Notes under the pieces: generated by a model
Database searches by the model: none
Told to the model about the DNA's origin: nothing
The model's input: only the letters and a program-made list of their open reading frames with translations
Program-made: the position numbers and the translations under genes
Source: JANXPZ01 sp033853925
GTDB taxonomy: Bacteria; Eisenbacteria; RBG-16-71-46
Length of the DNA stretch: 20,465 bases
Direction: 5' to 3'
Assembly: GCA_033853925.1 (NCBI GenBank)
Contig: JAWOLC010000091.1
Span: forward strand, 1 to 20,465
Part shown: one piece after another, positions 1 to 6,964 of the stretch
How positions within the stretch are numbered: the stretch's first letter is position 1
Layout of the letters: each line of letters opens with the position of its first letter

Positions 1-1
1 C

Positions 2-1228
2 CAGGTGACCATCACCCATGACGTGGCGAGCTGGTCGGCGACCTACGGCATCCAGGCGGACACCAGCACGGCGGTCTTGATCGGGGCCAGCACGGCCTCC
101 GTCAACCTGGCGAGCGGCATCGCCCTCACCAAGGGCTCCACGAGCTGCACGGTCCAGGACGACGAGTCCTTCGGGAACGTGACCAGCAACTCCGCTTGCG
201 GGCTCTACGACTTCGGCGCTCCCGGGAACCTGATCCAGAGGAACCGATTCCACGACAACGCCTACATCGGCGTTCTGGTCTCCACGGGGGCGAACAACAA
301 CGTGCTGATCCAGAACCGCGCCTGGCACAACGCCCGGCACGGGGCGAGGGACGCCTACTGCACCGGCACCCTCCACGTGGGGGACGTCATGAGCGGCAAC
401 GGGGCCAACGGGTTCGCCATCGAGGGTGGGGCCACGGGCACGACGCTCTGCGACTGCATCGCGGTGAACAACGGGCTGGGGGCCGGGGGCTTCGACCTGG
501 AGGTGGACGCCACCTCGACGCCAGGGCTCACCTCCAACGACAACCTGATCTGGAACTCGACGAGCCAGGCGGTCGTGAAGTACGGCTCGACGAGCTACTC
601 GACGGTGGCGGCCTTCAGCGCCGCGAGCGGGCAGGACACGCGCACGCTCCAGGCCGACCCGATGTTCGTGAATCCGGCGGCCGGCGATCTCCATCTCCAG
701 GAGGGCTCGCCGGCCATCGACTCGGGCAACTCGGGCGTGCCGAGCTGGCCTGCGACCGACGCGGAGGGAAATGCGCGCGTGGACGACCCGAACACGCCGA
801 ACACCGGCCTGGGCCCGATCGCCTATGGCGACCGCGGGGCGCTGGAGTTCCAGCCGCCCTCGTCCACCCAGGCGGCACAGGCCGGCGTGCGGCGCACGTC
901 CGGCTCGACGGGTGGATCTCGTCCCGACTCCGCGGCCACGACCGCCGTGATCTTCCGGCCCGCGAGGCTCGTGCCGAATCCGACCCGCGGCGGCGCTCTG
1001 CTCTCGTTCACCGTCATGACGCCGGGCCCGGTGGACGTGCGGATCTACGACGTCGCCGGCCGGCTCGTGCGCACCGTCGCCCGGGGATGGCAGGCGGAGG
1101 TGGGTGAGCGGTCCTTCCCCGTGGACGGCCGCGGCGACGACGGCGGGCCCCTGGGCGCGGGCATCTACTTCTACGAGATCCGGACGACCGAGCGTCGCGA
1201 GGTGGGACGCTTCACGATGCTGAGGTAA
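2..1228 (+). CDS. Secreted right-handed beta-helix protein with C-terminal FlgD-like tail (5' partial)
   Basis: The reading frame is open to the left window edge, so the true start and any signal peptide lie outside; the first in-window GTG (position 5) is not a convincing start. About 270 visible residues are rich in Asn, Gly, Thr and Ser with repeated N-x-I/V-x-x-N units (for example NLIQRNRFHDN and NVLIQNRAWHN), the pattern of parallel beta-helix (PbH1) rungs. They are followed by the A-D-P-M-F-V-N-P and S-P-A-I-D-S-G segments that commonly close such proteins. A Ser/Thr-rich linker leads to a last ~80 residues (V-P-N-P-T-R-G-G, then Y-D-V-A-G-R, then G-I-Y-F-Y) matching FlgD-type Ig or sorting-type C-terminal domains. 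Probably an extracellular or surface protein; its ligand is unknown. Beta-helix folds are also used by polysaccharide lyases, but no catalytic motif is visible. Confidence 0.85.
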   Translation, partial: QVTITHDVASWSATYGIQADTSTAVLIGASTASVNLASGIALTKGSTSCTVQDDESFGNVTSNSACGLYDFGAPGNLIQRNRFHDNAYIGVLVSTGANNNVLIQNRAWHNARHGARDAYCTGTLHVGDVMSGNGANGFAIEGGATGTTLCDCIAVNNGLGAGGFDLEVDATSTPGLTSNDNLIWNSTSQAVVKYGSTSYSTVAAFSAASGQDTRTLQADPMFVNPAAGDLHLQEGSPAIDSGNSGVPSWPATDAEGNARVDDPNTPNTGLGPIAYGDRGALEFQPPSSTQAAQAGVRRTSGSTGGSRPDSAATTAVIFRPARLVPNPTRGGALLSFTVMTPGPVDVRIYDVAGRLVRTVARGWQAEVGERSFPVDGRGDDGGPLGAGIYFYEIRTTERREVGRFTMLR

Positions 1229-1233
1229 CGCGG

Positions 1234-1270
1234 GCCTCGGTCCCCCGGCGCGGAGCCGCCGGGACGAGGC
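1234..1270 (+). terminator. Interrupted GC-rich hairpin after the beta-helix gene
   Basis: The hairpin begins six bases after the TAA stop. The inner stem pairs 1244-1250 with 1257-1263 (7 bp, six-base loop). The outer stem pairs 1234-1239 with 1265-1270 (6 bp). A small internal loop separates them. No T-run follows, so it is not a classic intrinsic terminator; it could stop transcription with a factor or protect the 3' end. Confidence 0.4.
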
Positions 1271-1298
1271 CTCGGCAGCGAACGAGGAGGAGCTGAGG

Positions 1299-1355
1299 GT
1301 GATCGGCTGGCTGTCTTCGGGATTGTGGATGCGCGGCTCGCGGAGGACGCCGTGA
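1299..1355 (+). CDS. Possible 18-codon leader ORF ending in a GTGA overlap
   Basis: A GTG at 1299 follows a strong purine-rich ribosome binding site (GAGGAGG at 1284-1290, eight bases away). The frame encodes VIGWLSSGLWMRGSRRTP and stops at TGA 1353-1355. That stop shares bases with the GTG at 1352 that I choose as the start of the flippase fusion. This GTGA arrangement is typical of translational coupling, so the small ORF may be a leader peptide that loads ribosomes onto the large gene. No family is recognised and an ORF this short can occur by chance. The peptide itself may have no function. Confidence 0.3.
   Translation: MIGWLSSGLWMRGSRRTP
1342..1346 (+). promoter_or_regulatory. Ribosome binding site fixing the flippase-fusion start
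   Basis: GGAGG lies five bases before GTG 1352. The alternative in-frame GTG at 1325 has no comparable site upstream, so 1352 is the better start. Confidence 0.6.
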
Positions 1356-4300
1356 GCGACGCGGCCATCCCCGCGCTCGGGCGGGGCGGGACGGCCCCGG
1401 TCGGAGTGCCCGCGCCCACGGTCTCCGGTGCCCGCGGCGCCCCCGTCGCGGAGCGGGGTCCCGAGCGCGTGCGCGTGGTCGAGGAGCAGGATCCGCGCGG
1501 GCTGACGCACAGCGTCCTGCGCGGGCTGTTCTGGGCCTTCGTCGGCACCGGCGGCCAGGGCGTGCTTCGGCTCGCGGTGCTGGTGATCCTCGCGCGCCTC
1601 CTCACCCCGAGCGAGTTCGGAGTCGTCTCGGCCGCGCTGATCGTCGTGGGCCTCAGCACGATCTTCTCGCAGCTCGGCGTGGGACCGGCGGTCGTGCAGC
1701 GCCCGGACCTGAACGCCGACCACCTGCGCTCGGGCTTCACCCTCTCGCTCCTTTTCGGCCTCGCCACGACCGCGCTGCTCTGGGCGATCGCGCCCGCGAC
1801 GGCCGTCTTCTTCAGGATGCCCCAGCTCGGACCGGTCATGCGCTGGCTGTCCCTGGTCTTCGTGATCCAGAGCCTCTCGGTGGTGGCCGAGTCCCTGCTC
1901 CAGCGCGGCCTGCGCTTCCGGCGCATCGCGGTCATCGACCTCCTGGCCTTCGGCCTCGGCTACGGGGCCGTGGGCGTCGCTCTGGCCCTGATGCGCCTCG
2001 GCGTGTGGGCGCTCGTGGGGGCCCAGCTCGCCCAGGCCGTGGTGCGCACGGTCGTCTTGCTCCTGGCGCAGGCGCATCCCAAGTCGCTCCTGCTCCGGCG
2101 CCGGGCCGCGGGCGATCTGCTGTACTTCGGCGGCGGCCATACAGCGGCGCGAATCGGGAACTACGCCGCCAACCAGGCGGACAACCTGGTCGTGGGCCGC
2201 TGGATCGGGGCGGCCGCCCTCGGACTGTACGACCGCGCCTATCAGCTCATGGCGGCGCCCGCCATGTTCCTCGGCGAGATGCTGGATCGTGTGCTCTTCC
2301 CGGCGATGGTCAAGGTGCAGGACGAGAAGAGCCGTCTGGGGACGGCCTACGTTCGCAGCGTCTCCGTCATCGCCCTCACGATGCTCCCGGCGAGCGCCGT
2401 CCTCTTCGTGCTCGCGCCCGAGGTCGTGCGGGTCACGCTGGGCCGACGCTGGGACGGGGTCATCGCTCCGTTCCAGGTCTTCGCCTGCGGCCTGCTTCTG
2501 CGCACGAGCTACAAGATGAGCGACTCCCTGGCGCGCGCCACCGGCGCCGTCTACCGCCGGGCCTGGCGGCAGATCGCCTACGCCGTGCTCGTGGCCGCGG
2601 GCGCGTGGCTCGGGCGGCCCTGGGGCCTGATGGGTGTGGCGCTCGGCGTCCTCGTCGCGATCGCGGCCAACTTCGTGCTCATGGCCCAGCTCAGCATGAA
2701 GCTGGCGGGCGTCACGGGGCGGGCGCTCTGGCTGGCGCACCGCCAGGCGCTGGCCCTGGCCGTTCTGCTGGGGGCCGAGACCTGGGGCATGGCGGCGCTG
2801 CTGCGCGGGCGGCATCTCGGGCCCGTGCTCGTGCTGGCGGGTGCCGCGCTTCCGCCCCTGCTCACCGCGCTGGCGTTGCTCCGGTTCGCACCGCGACTCG
2901 CGCTCGGCGTCGACGGCGTCTGGATGCTGGAGAAGCTCGAGACTCACCTACCCTGGCCCTCGAGACGATCCCGCAGCCCTGCCGTCGCCGTCGCCGAGCC
3001 GGAAACGGTCGCTCAAGGGGACGCGGTCGCCGAGGCGCACGATGCCGCCAGAGCGGAGGAGCCACCGCTGCCGGGGCCGGTCCCCGCGCCGCCGGACTCC
3101 GGACCTCTCGAGGTCGTGCGCCTCCTCACCCGGGAGCTGGAGCGGGCGGAGATCCGCTACTGCCAGTTCAAGAGCAACCAGCACCTCGACCAGGGCGTTC
3201 GCGGCGTCACCGACCTCGACGTGCTCGTGGATCGCACCGGGGGCTCGGCCCTGGCGGACGTGCTGGCCCAGTCGGGCTACAAGCGCTTCGTGGCTCCGCC
3301 CGGAGGCGGGTACCCCGGCATGGAGGACTACCTGGCCCTGGACGACGCGACGGGTCGTCTCGTCCACCTGCACGTGCACCATCGGTTGACGACCGGTGAG
3401 CGCCACCTGAAGGGTTATCGTCTTCCCTGGGAGGAGCTGGTTCTCTCCTCGCGCCGCCGCGACGCCGCCTCGGGGTTCTTCGTCTCCGACCCGAGCGTCG
3501 AGTTCCTGCTCCTCGTGGCCCGCGGCGCCCTCAAGATCCGTGGGAGCGATCGCCTCTTCGCGGCGCTGGGGCGCGACGTGGTGAAGGCCGATCTGCTGGC
3601 GGAGCACGAGTGGCTGATGGCCCGCGTGCGGCCGGAGGCGGTCCTCCAGCTCGGGTCCTCGATCCTGGGGGAGGACGCCGGCCGCGCGCTGGGGAGGATC
3701 ATGGACTCGGGACCCTCGCTCGCCAACCTCCTCGCCCTGCGCAGGAGCGCCTGGCCGGCGCTGCGTCTCCATCGGACCTTCACGCCCTGGAGCGCCACGT
3801 TCCATCGCTGGGGTCGCGAGGTGCAGCTCCTCGGCGCCAAGCTCGGCAGGAGGTTCCCCGGAACCTGGGGCCCCGTGAGCCGGACCGACCCGCGCGGCGG
3901 CGCGGTGATCGCCTTCCTGGGCGCGGACGGGTCGGGGAAGAGCTCTCTCACCCACGAGGTCGCGGCCTGGCTGCGCTGGAAGCTGGATGCGCGCGTCTTC
4001 TACGGCGGCAGCGGCGACGGGCCGGCCATCCTCGCGCGCCGGCCCCTGAAGGTCGGACTGCGGCTCGCGCACGGCTTCGGCCTCTGGAAGCGTGCCGGCG
4101 CAGCCGGGGCCGTGGCCCGTGACGGCGCGGACCTCCCCGGCACGAGGTCGCGGAGCGAGCGGGCGGCGCGCGTGCTCTGGGCGCTGGTGCTCGCGTACGA
4201 GAAGCGGCAGACGCTCCGCCGAGCATGGCGGGCGCGCAACCGCGGCATCGTCGTGCTCTACGATCGCTACCCGCAGGCGCAGACCATGGGCTTCAACGAC

Positions 4301-4606
4301 GGCCCCCTGCTGGACGGGTGGCGGCACGCCCGCTCGGCCTGGAGGCGGGCACTCGCCCGCTGGGAAGGCAGCCCGTATCGCTGGGCCGAGGCGAATCCGC
4401 CCGAGCTGGTCATCAAGCTGCACGTCTCGCCCGAGGTGGCGCGAGCGCGCAAGGCGGAGATCGAGGCACGCGAGGCCGCGAGGCGCGAGGCGACGATCTC
4501 CCGCCTGCGCTACCCGGCGGGCGTGCGAGTCGTGGACCTGGACGCGAATCGGCCGCTGGACGCCGTGCTTCTGGACAGCAAGCGGGCGATCTGGAAGGTG
4601 CTGTGA
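1352..4606 (+). CDS. Wzx-type flippase fused to nucleotidyltransferase-fold and thymidylate-kinase-like domains
   Basis: A 1084-residue protein with three parts. Residues ~45-520 form a multi-helix membrane protein of the oligosaccharide flippase (Wzx/WzxC, MOP exporter) type, with features such as A-R-L-L-T-P-S-E-F-G near the start and L-G-L-Y-D-R-A-Y-Q-L-M mid-domain. A Pro/Ala-rich linker covers ~530-585. Residues ~586-790 hold a nucleotidyltransferase-fold domain with F-K-S-N-Q-H-L followed by T-D-L-D-V-L-V-D (acidic pair D621/D623). Residues ~848-1084 are a P-loop kinase domain with Walker A GADGSGKSS (857-865) and a Y-D-R-Y motif (970-973) like the D-R-Y/F of thymidylate kinases. By family knowledge the first part moves undecaprenyl-linked glycans across the inner membrane. 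What the two soluble domains modify is unknown. Single flippases are usually ~420-500 residues, so the length itself shows the fusion. A P-loop kinase gene is coupled directly downstream. Confidence 0.85.
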   Translation: MSDAAIPALGRGGTAPVGVPAPTVSGARGAPVAERGPERVRVVEEQDPRGLTHSVLRGLFWAFVGTGGQGVLRLAVLVILARLLTPSEFGVVSAALIVVGLSTIFSQLGVGPAVVQRPDLNADHLRSGFTLSLLFGLATTALLWAIAPATAVFFRMPQLGPVMRWLSLVFVIQSLSVVAESLLQRGLRFRRIAVIDLLAFGLGYGAVGVALALMRLGVWALVGAQLAQAVVRTVVLLLAQAHPKSLLLRRRAAGDLLYFGGGHTAARIGNYAANQADNLVVGRWIGAAALGLYDRAYQLMAAPAMFLGEMLDRVLFPAMVKVQDEKSRLGTAYVRSVSVIALTMLPASAVLFVLAPEVVRVTLGRRWDGVIAPFQVFACGLLLRTSYKMSDSLARATGAVYRRAWRQIAYAVLVAAGAWLGRPWGLMGVALGVLVAIAANFVLMAQLSMKLAGVTGRALWLAHRQALALAVLLGAETWGMAALLRGRHLGPVLVLAGAALPPLLTALALLRFAPRLALGVDGVWMLEKLETHLPWPSRRSRSPAVAVAEPETVAQGDAVAEAHDAARAEEPPLPGPVPAPPDSGPLEVVRLLTRELERAEIRYCQFKSNQHLDQGVRGVTDLDVLVDRTGGSALADVLAQSGYKRFVAPPGGGYPGMEDYLALDDATGRLVHLHVHHRLTTGERHLKGYRLPWEELVLSSRRRDAASGFFVSDPSVEFLLLVARGALKIRGSDRLFAALGRDVVKADLLAEHEWLMARVRPEAVLQLGSSILGEDAGRALGRIMDSGPSLANLLALRRSAWPALRLHRTFTPWSATFHRWGREVQLLGAKLGRRFPGTWGPVSRTDPRGGAVIAFLGADGSGKSSLTHEVAAWLRWKLDARVFYGGSGDGPAILARRPLKVGLRLAHGFGLWKRAGAAGAVARDGADLPGTRSRSERAARVLWALVLAYEKRQTLRRAWRARNRGIVVLYDRYPQAQTMGFNDGPLLDGWRHARSAWRRALARWEGSPYRWAEANPPELVIKLHVSPEVARARKAEIEAREAARREATISRLRYPAGVRVVDLDANRPLDAVLLDSKRAIWKVL

Positions 4607-5430
4607 GCGCCTCGCCGAAGCCACTCGTCGTCGAATTCCTGGGCCTGCCGGGAGCGGGCAAGTCCACGCTCTCGCACCTGGTCGCGGAGCGCCTCCGCCG
4701 AGCCGGACGGGGCGTGAGCGAGCCGATCCGCGGCCTCAGCGACCGGACCGGGGCGGGCGCGCGCCTGCGAGGCTACGCGGGGAAGTCCGGCCACGCCGGC
4801 CGGGAGCTGCTCCTGCATCCCCTGGGCGCGCTGCGGGCGGCCCGGGTGATCGCGGCCACGGGACAGCAGACGCCGGCGGCCCTGCTCAAGGTCACCTTCA
4901 ACTGGTGGGTGCAGTGCTCCGTGGCGAGGACGCGCCGCGCGGCCCCCGGCATCCACCTCTTCGAGGAGGGGATCTTCCAGGCGCTCTGGTCCATCGCGCT
5001 CGAAGCGCGCCGGAGCGCGCGCCAGGCCGCGACGCTGCTCGATTCCGGCTGCCCGCTGCCGGACGCGGTCGTGGTGGTGGAGGCCGACACGGAGGCCGTG
5101 GCGGGCCGGCTGGCCGACCGCGGCGGGCGCGAGAGCCGCGCGGATCGCTGGGACCCCGGGGATCGCGAGGTGTTCGCGAGGGCGGCCGCGCTCCTCTCGG
5201 ATGTCGGCGAGGCGCTCGCGGACACGAGCGAGCGCCTCGGCAGGCCGTGGATCCTCCGCGTCCGGAACGCTCCCCAGGCCGATCTGGCGGCGACGGCCGC
5301 GGCGATCGCTCGAGAGCTGGAGCGCCTCGCCGACGCGGCCGCGCCCGCGAGGGCCCGGAGAGCGCCCGGCCGGGCTCCGGGCTACCTGGGCGGCGGTGCC
5401 TCGCCGGCCTCCCGGTCCCAGACGACGTAG
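4603..5430 (+). CDS. P-loop kinase-like protein
   Basis: The GTG start at 4603 overlaps the TGA of the upstream fusion gene (GTGA). It is preceded by GGAAGG at 4593-4598, four bases away, so the two genes are almost certainly translationally coupled. The 275-residue product begins with a beta strand and Walker A GLPGAGKST (14-22). An acidic E-E-G-I-F-Q segment (121-126) could supply a substrate or Mg-binding acid. An Arg-rich segment (A-D-R-G-G-R-E-S-R) resembles the lid of nucleoside or adenylate-type kinases. Small P-loop kinases of this type occur in surface-polysaccharide clusters, which fits the neighbour, but the substrate cannot be read from sequence. The last 49 bases overlap the convergent propeller gene, and the C-terminal ~35 residues are low complexity. 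Confidence 0.75.
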   Translation: MSASPKPLVVEFLGLPGAGKSTLSHLVAERLRRAGRGVSEPIRGLSDRTGAGARLRGYAGKSGHAGRELLLHPLGALRAARVIAATGQQTPAALLKVTFNWWVQCSVARTRRAAPGIHLFEEGIFQALWSIALEARRSARQAATLLDSGCPLPDAVVVVEADTEAVAGRLADRGGRESRADRWDPGDREVFARAAALLSDVGEALADTSERLGRPWILRVRNAPQADLAATAAAIARELERLADAAAPARARRAPGRAPGYLGGGASPASRSQTT

Positions 5431-6887
5431 TCCTTGATGTCCTTGGGCTGGCCGCAGCCGTCGTCGCAGTCCTGCAGCCAGTTGCTGGCGAAGAGCACGC
5501 GCCGCCCGTCCCGCGACGGCGCGGGATGCGCCTCGCAGCGGTAGCAGCCCTTGGGCAGCGTGTGCGTATGGCAGAGGCGCTCGACGGACTGGCTGCCGTC
5601 CATCTTGACGGCCAGGATCTCGTCGCTGAACCGCCGCCCGTCCGCCTTGAAGTAGCTCACGTAGACCCAGCCCGGGCGATCCAGGTTCTGCGCCGAGGCG
5701 TGGAAGAACGGCGCCTCGTTCTTGGGATCGGTGAGGGCGGTCACCTGCCCGTCACGCATGCGCACCATCACCGTGCGGCCGATGTTGGAGCCCGGGCAGG
5801 AGCGGCCGCCGATCACCACGTCCTCGTTGTCGTCGAACGGGTTCAGCGCCAGGTCGGAGTGCTTGAGCGGGAAGACCCAGCCGTTCGGGCGGGCGGCGAA
5901 CGAGCCGCAACGCAGCGAAGTGGCCGCCATCACGTGGGGCTCGAGGGCCAGCGTCACCGGATCCACCTCGTAGATGCGGGCGGCGTCCTCGGTGCTGTCG
6001 GTCACGCCCGCGCCCTCGCCGAACTTGAGGTTCACGTAGCGGCCCGACGGCGAGATCGAGAGGTTGTCTATGGTCCACTGGTCCGGGTGCTCGACGGTGA
6101 GGCTGCACGGCGGAAGGGAGTAGACCGGGCCGATGCGCACGTTGGGCCAGGGCTCGTAGGGCGGCTGCGGATCCATGTCCACGACGAACATGGCGTCGTG
6201 GTTGCCCAGGGCGACGAAGCGGCCGTCCCAGGAGGGGTTGCCCTCACCCGAGCCCATGCCGTCCACCTTGATGGGCAGCTTCCACGAGCGGGTCTTCGTG
6301 CAGGTGACGACGTCGAACCACATCAGCTCCGTGCCGGCGCGGTTGACGTTGATCTGCTCGTGCGGGTGGCTGGGGCTCGGATGCCAGCGATACTCCCAGG
6401 CCTCGTAGGCGGCGCAGAGGCGACCCTTCGGCTCGTACGTGTTGCCGTCGAGGAGGACGGGGTTGGGCGAGCCGCCGTCGCGGTTCTCGATCACCAGCAG
6501 CGTGCCGTCCGAGTTCCACGGCTGCGTCTTGGAGTAGTGATGGCGGGCGTCCTGGCCCCACGTGCCCGACATCGAGGTCATGGGCCGGCCGGCGTCGCCG
6601 GCGATGCGCTCGAGCTTCGAGCCGAAGGTGGGGTCGGTGAGCGGCGCGAGGTAGGCGGGCCGCGGGACCTGGGGAATCGCGTAAGCCGGCCGGGGATCGG
6701 TCGGCGAGGCCGGGTCCGCGGGGCGCGCGGCCGCCAGCACGTAAGGGGGACAGCTCACGAGCACGGCGCGCGGCGGGGCCGCCGCGCCGTCGGCGGCCGA
6801 GGCGCCGACGGCGGGCATGACGAGCAGGAGCAGAAGCGGGACAGCGAGCCAACCGGCGCGGATTCTGGACGGCGCACGAGCCTGCAT
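5382..6887 (-). CDS. Secreted beta-propeller-like protein, tail-less paralog
   Basis: The start is ATG at 6887, preceded on the minus strand by a GGAGGAGGA-type ribosome binding site about seven bases away. It is followed by a clear signal peptide (Arg-rich n-region, LLLLLV core, A-S-A cleavage near residue 31). The 501-residue product has repeated S-P-S-G-R-Y and W-D-G-R-F style segments and G-N-H-D-x-M-F-V-V-D-M-D, resembling TolB/WD40-like beta-propellers. Many Cys occur in pairs (C-Y-R-C, D-C-D-D-G-C-G), suggesting disulfides and export. It is a close tandem paralog of the gene upstream on the same strand (6965-8749), 77 bases away, and probably shares its transcript. It stops where the partner continues into a sorting-type tail, so its localisation may differ (periplasmic or soluble). 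Its 3' end overlaps the convergent kinase gene. Ligand or enzymatic role unknown. Confidence 0.8.
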   Translation of the reverse strand: MQARAPSRIRAGWLAVPLLLLLVMPAVGASAADGAAAPPRAVLVSCPPYVLAAARPADPASPTDPRPAYAIPQVPRPAYLAPLTDPTFGSKLERIAGDAGRPMTSMSGTWGQDARHHYSKTQPWNSDGTLLVIENRDGGSPNPVLLDGNTYEPKGRLCAAYEAWEYRWHPSPSHPHEQINVNRAGTELMWFDVVTCTKTRSWKLPIKVDGMGSGEGNPSWDGRFVALGNHDAMFVVDMDPQPPYEPWPNVRIGPVYSLPPCSLTVEHPDQWTIDNLSISPSGRYVNLKFGEGAGVTDSTEDAARIYEVDPVTLALEPHVMAATSLRCGSFAARPNGWVFPLKHSDLALNPFDDNEDVVIGGRSCPGSNIGRTVMVRMRDGQVTALTDPKNEAPFFHASAQNLDRPGWVYVSYFKADGRRFSDEILAVKMDGSQSVERLCHTHTLPKGCYRCEAHPAPSRDGRRVLFASNWLQDCDDGCGQPKDIKDYVVWDREAGEAPPPR

Positions 6888-6964
6888 GAGGGTCTCCTCC
6901 TCCGCCGGCTCGCGCCCCTCGCGACGTCCGCCACGGGGGCAGCGGCTCTCGCGCGCGTGCCGGG

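Noticed and set aside
1325..1351. GTG 1325 as start of the flippase fusion.
   Set aside because: No ribosome binding site, whereas GTG 1352 has GGAGG at five bases.
3109..3720. Nucleotidyltransferase-fold domain considered as an MNT-type antitoxin or abortive-infection module.
   Set aside because: No HEPN partner is present, and the domain is fused to a flippase and a kinase. An envelope-glycan role fits better.
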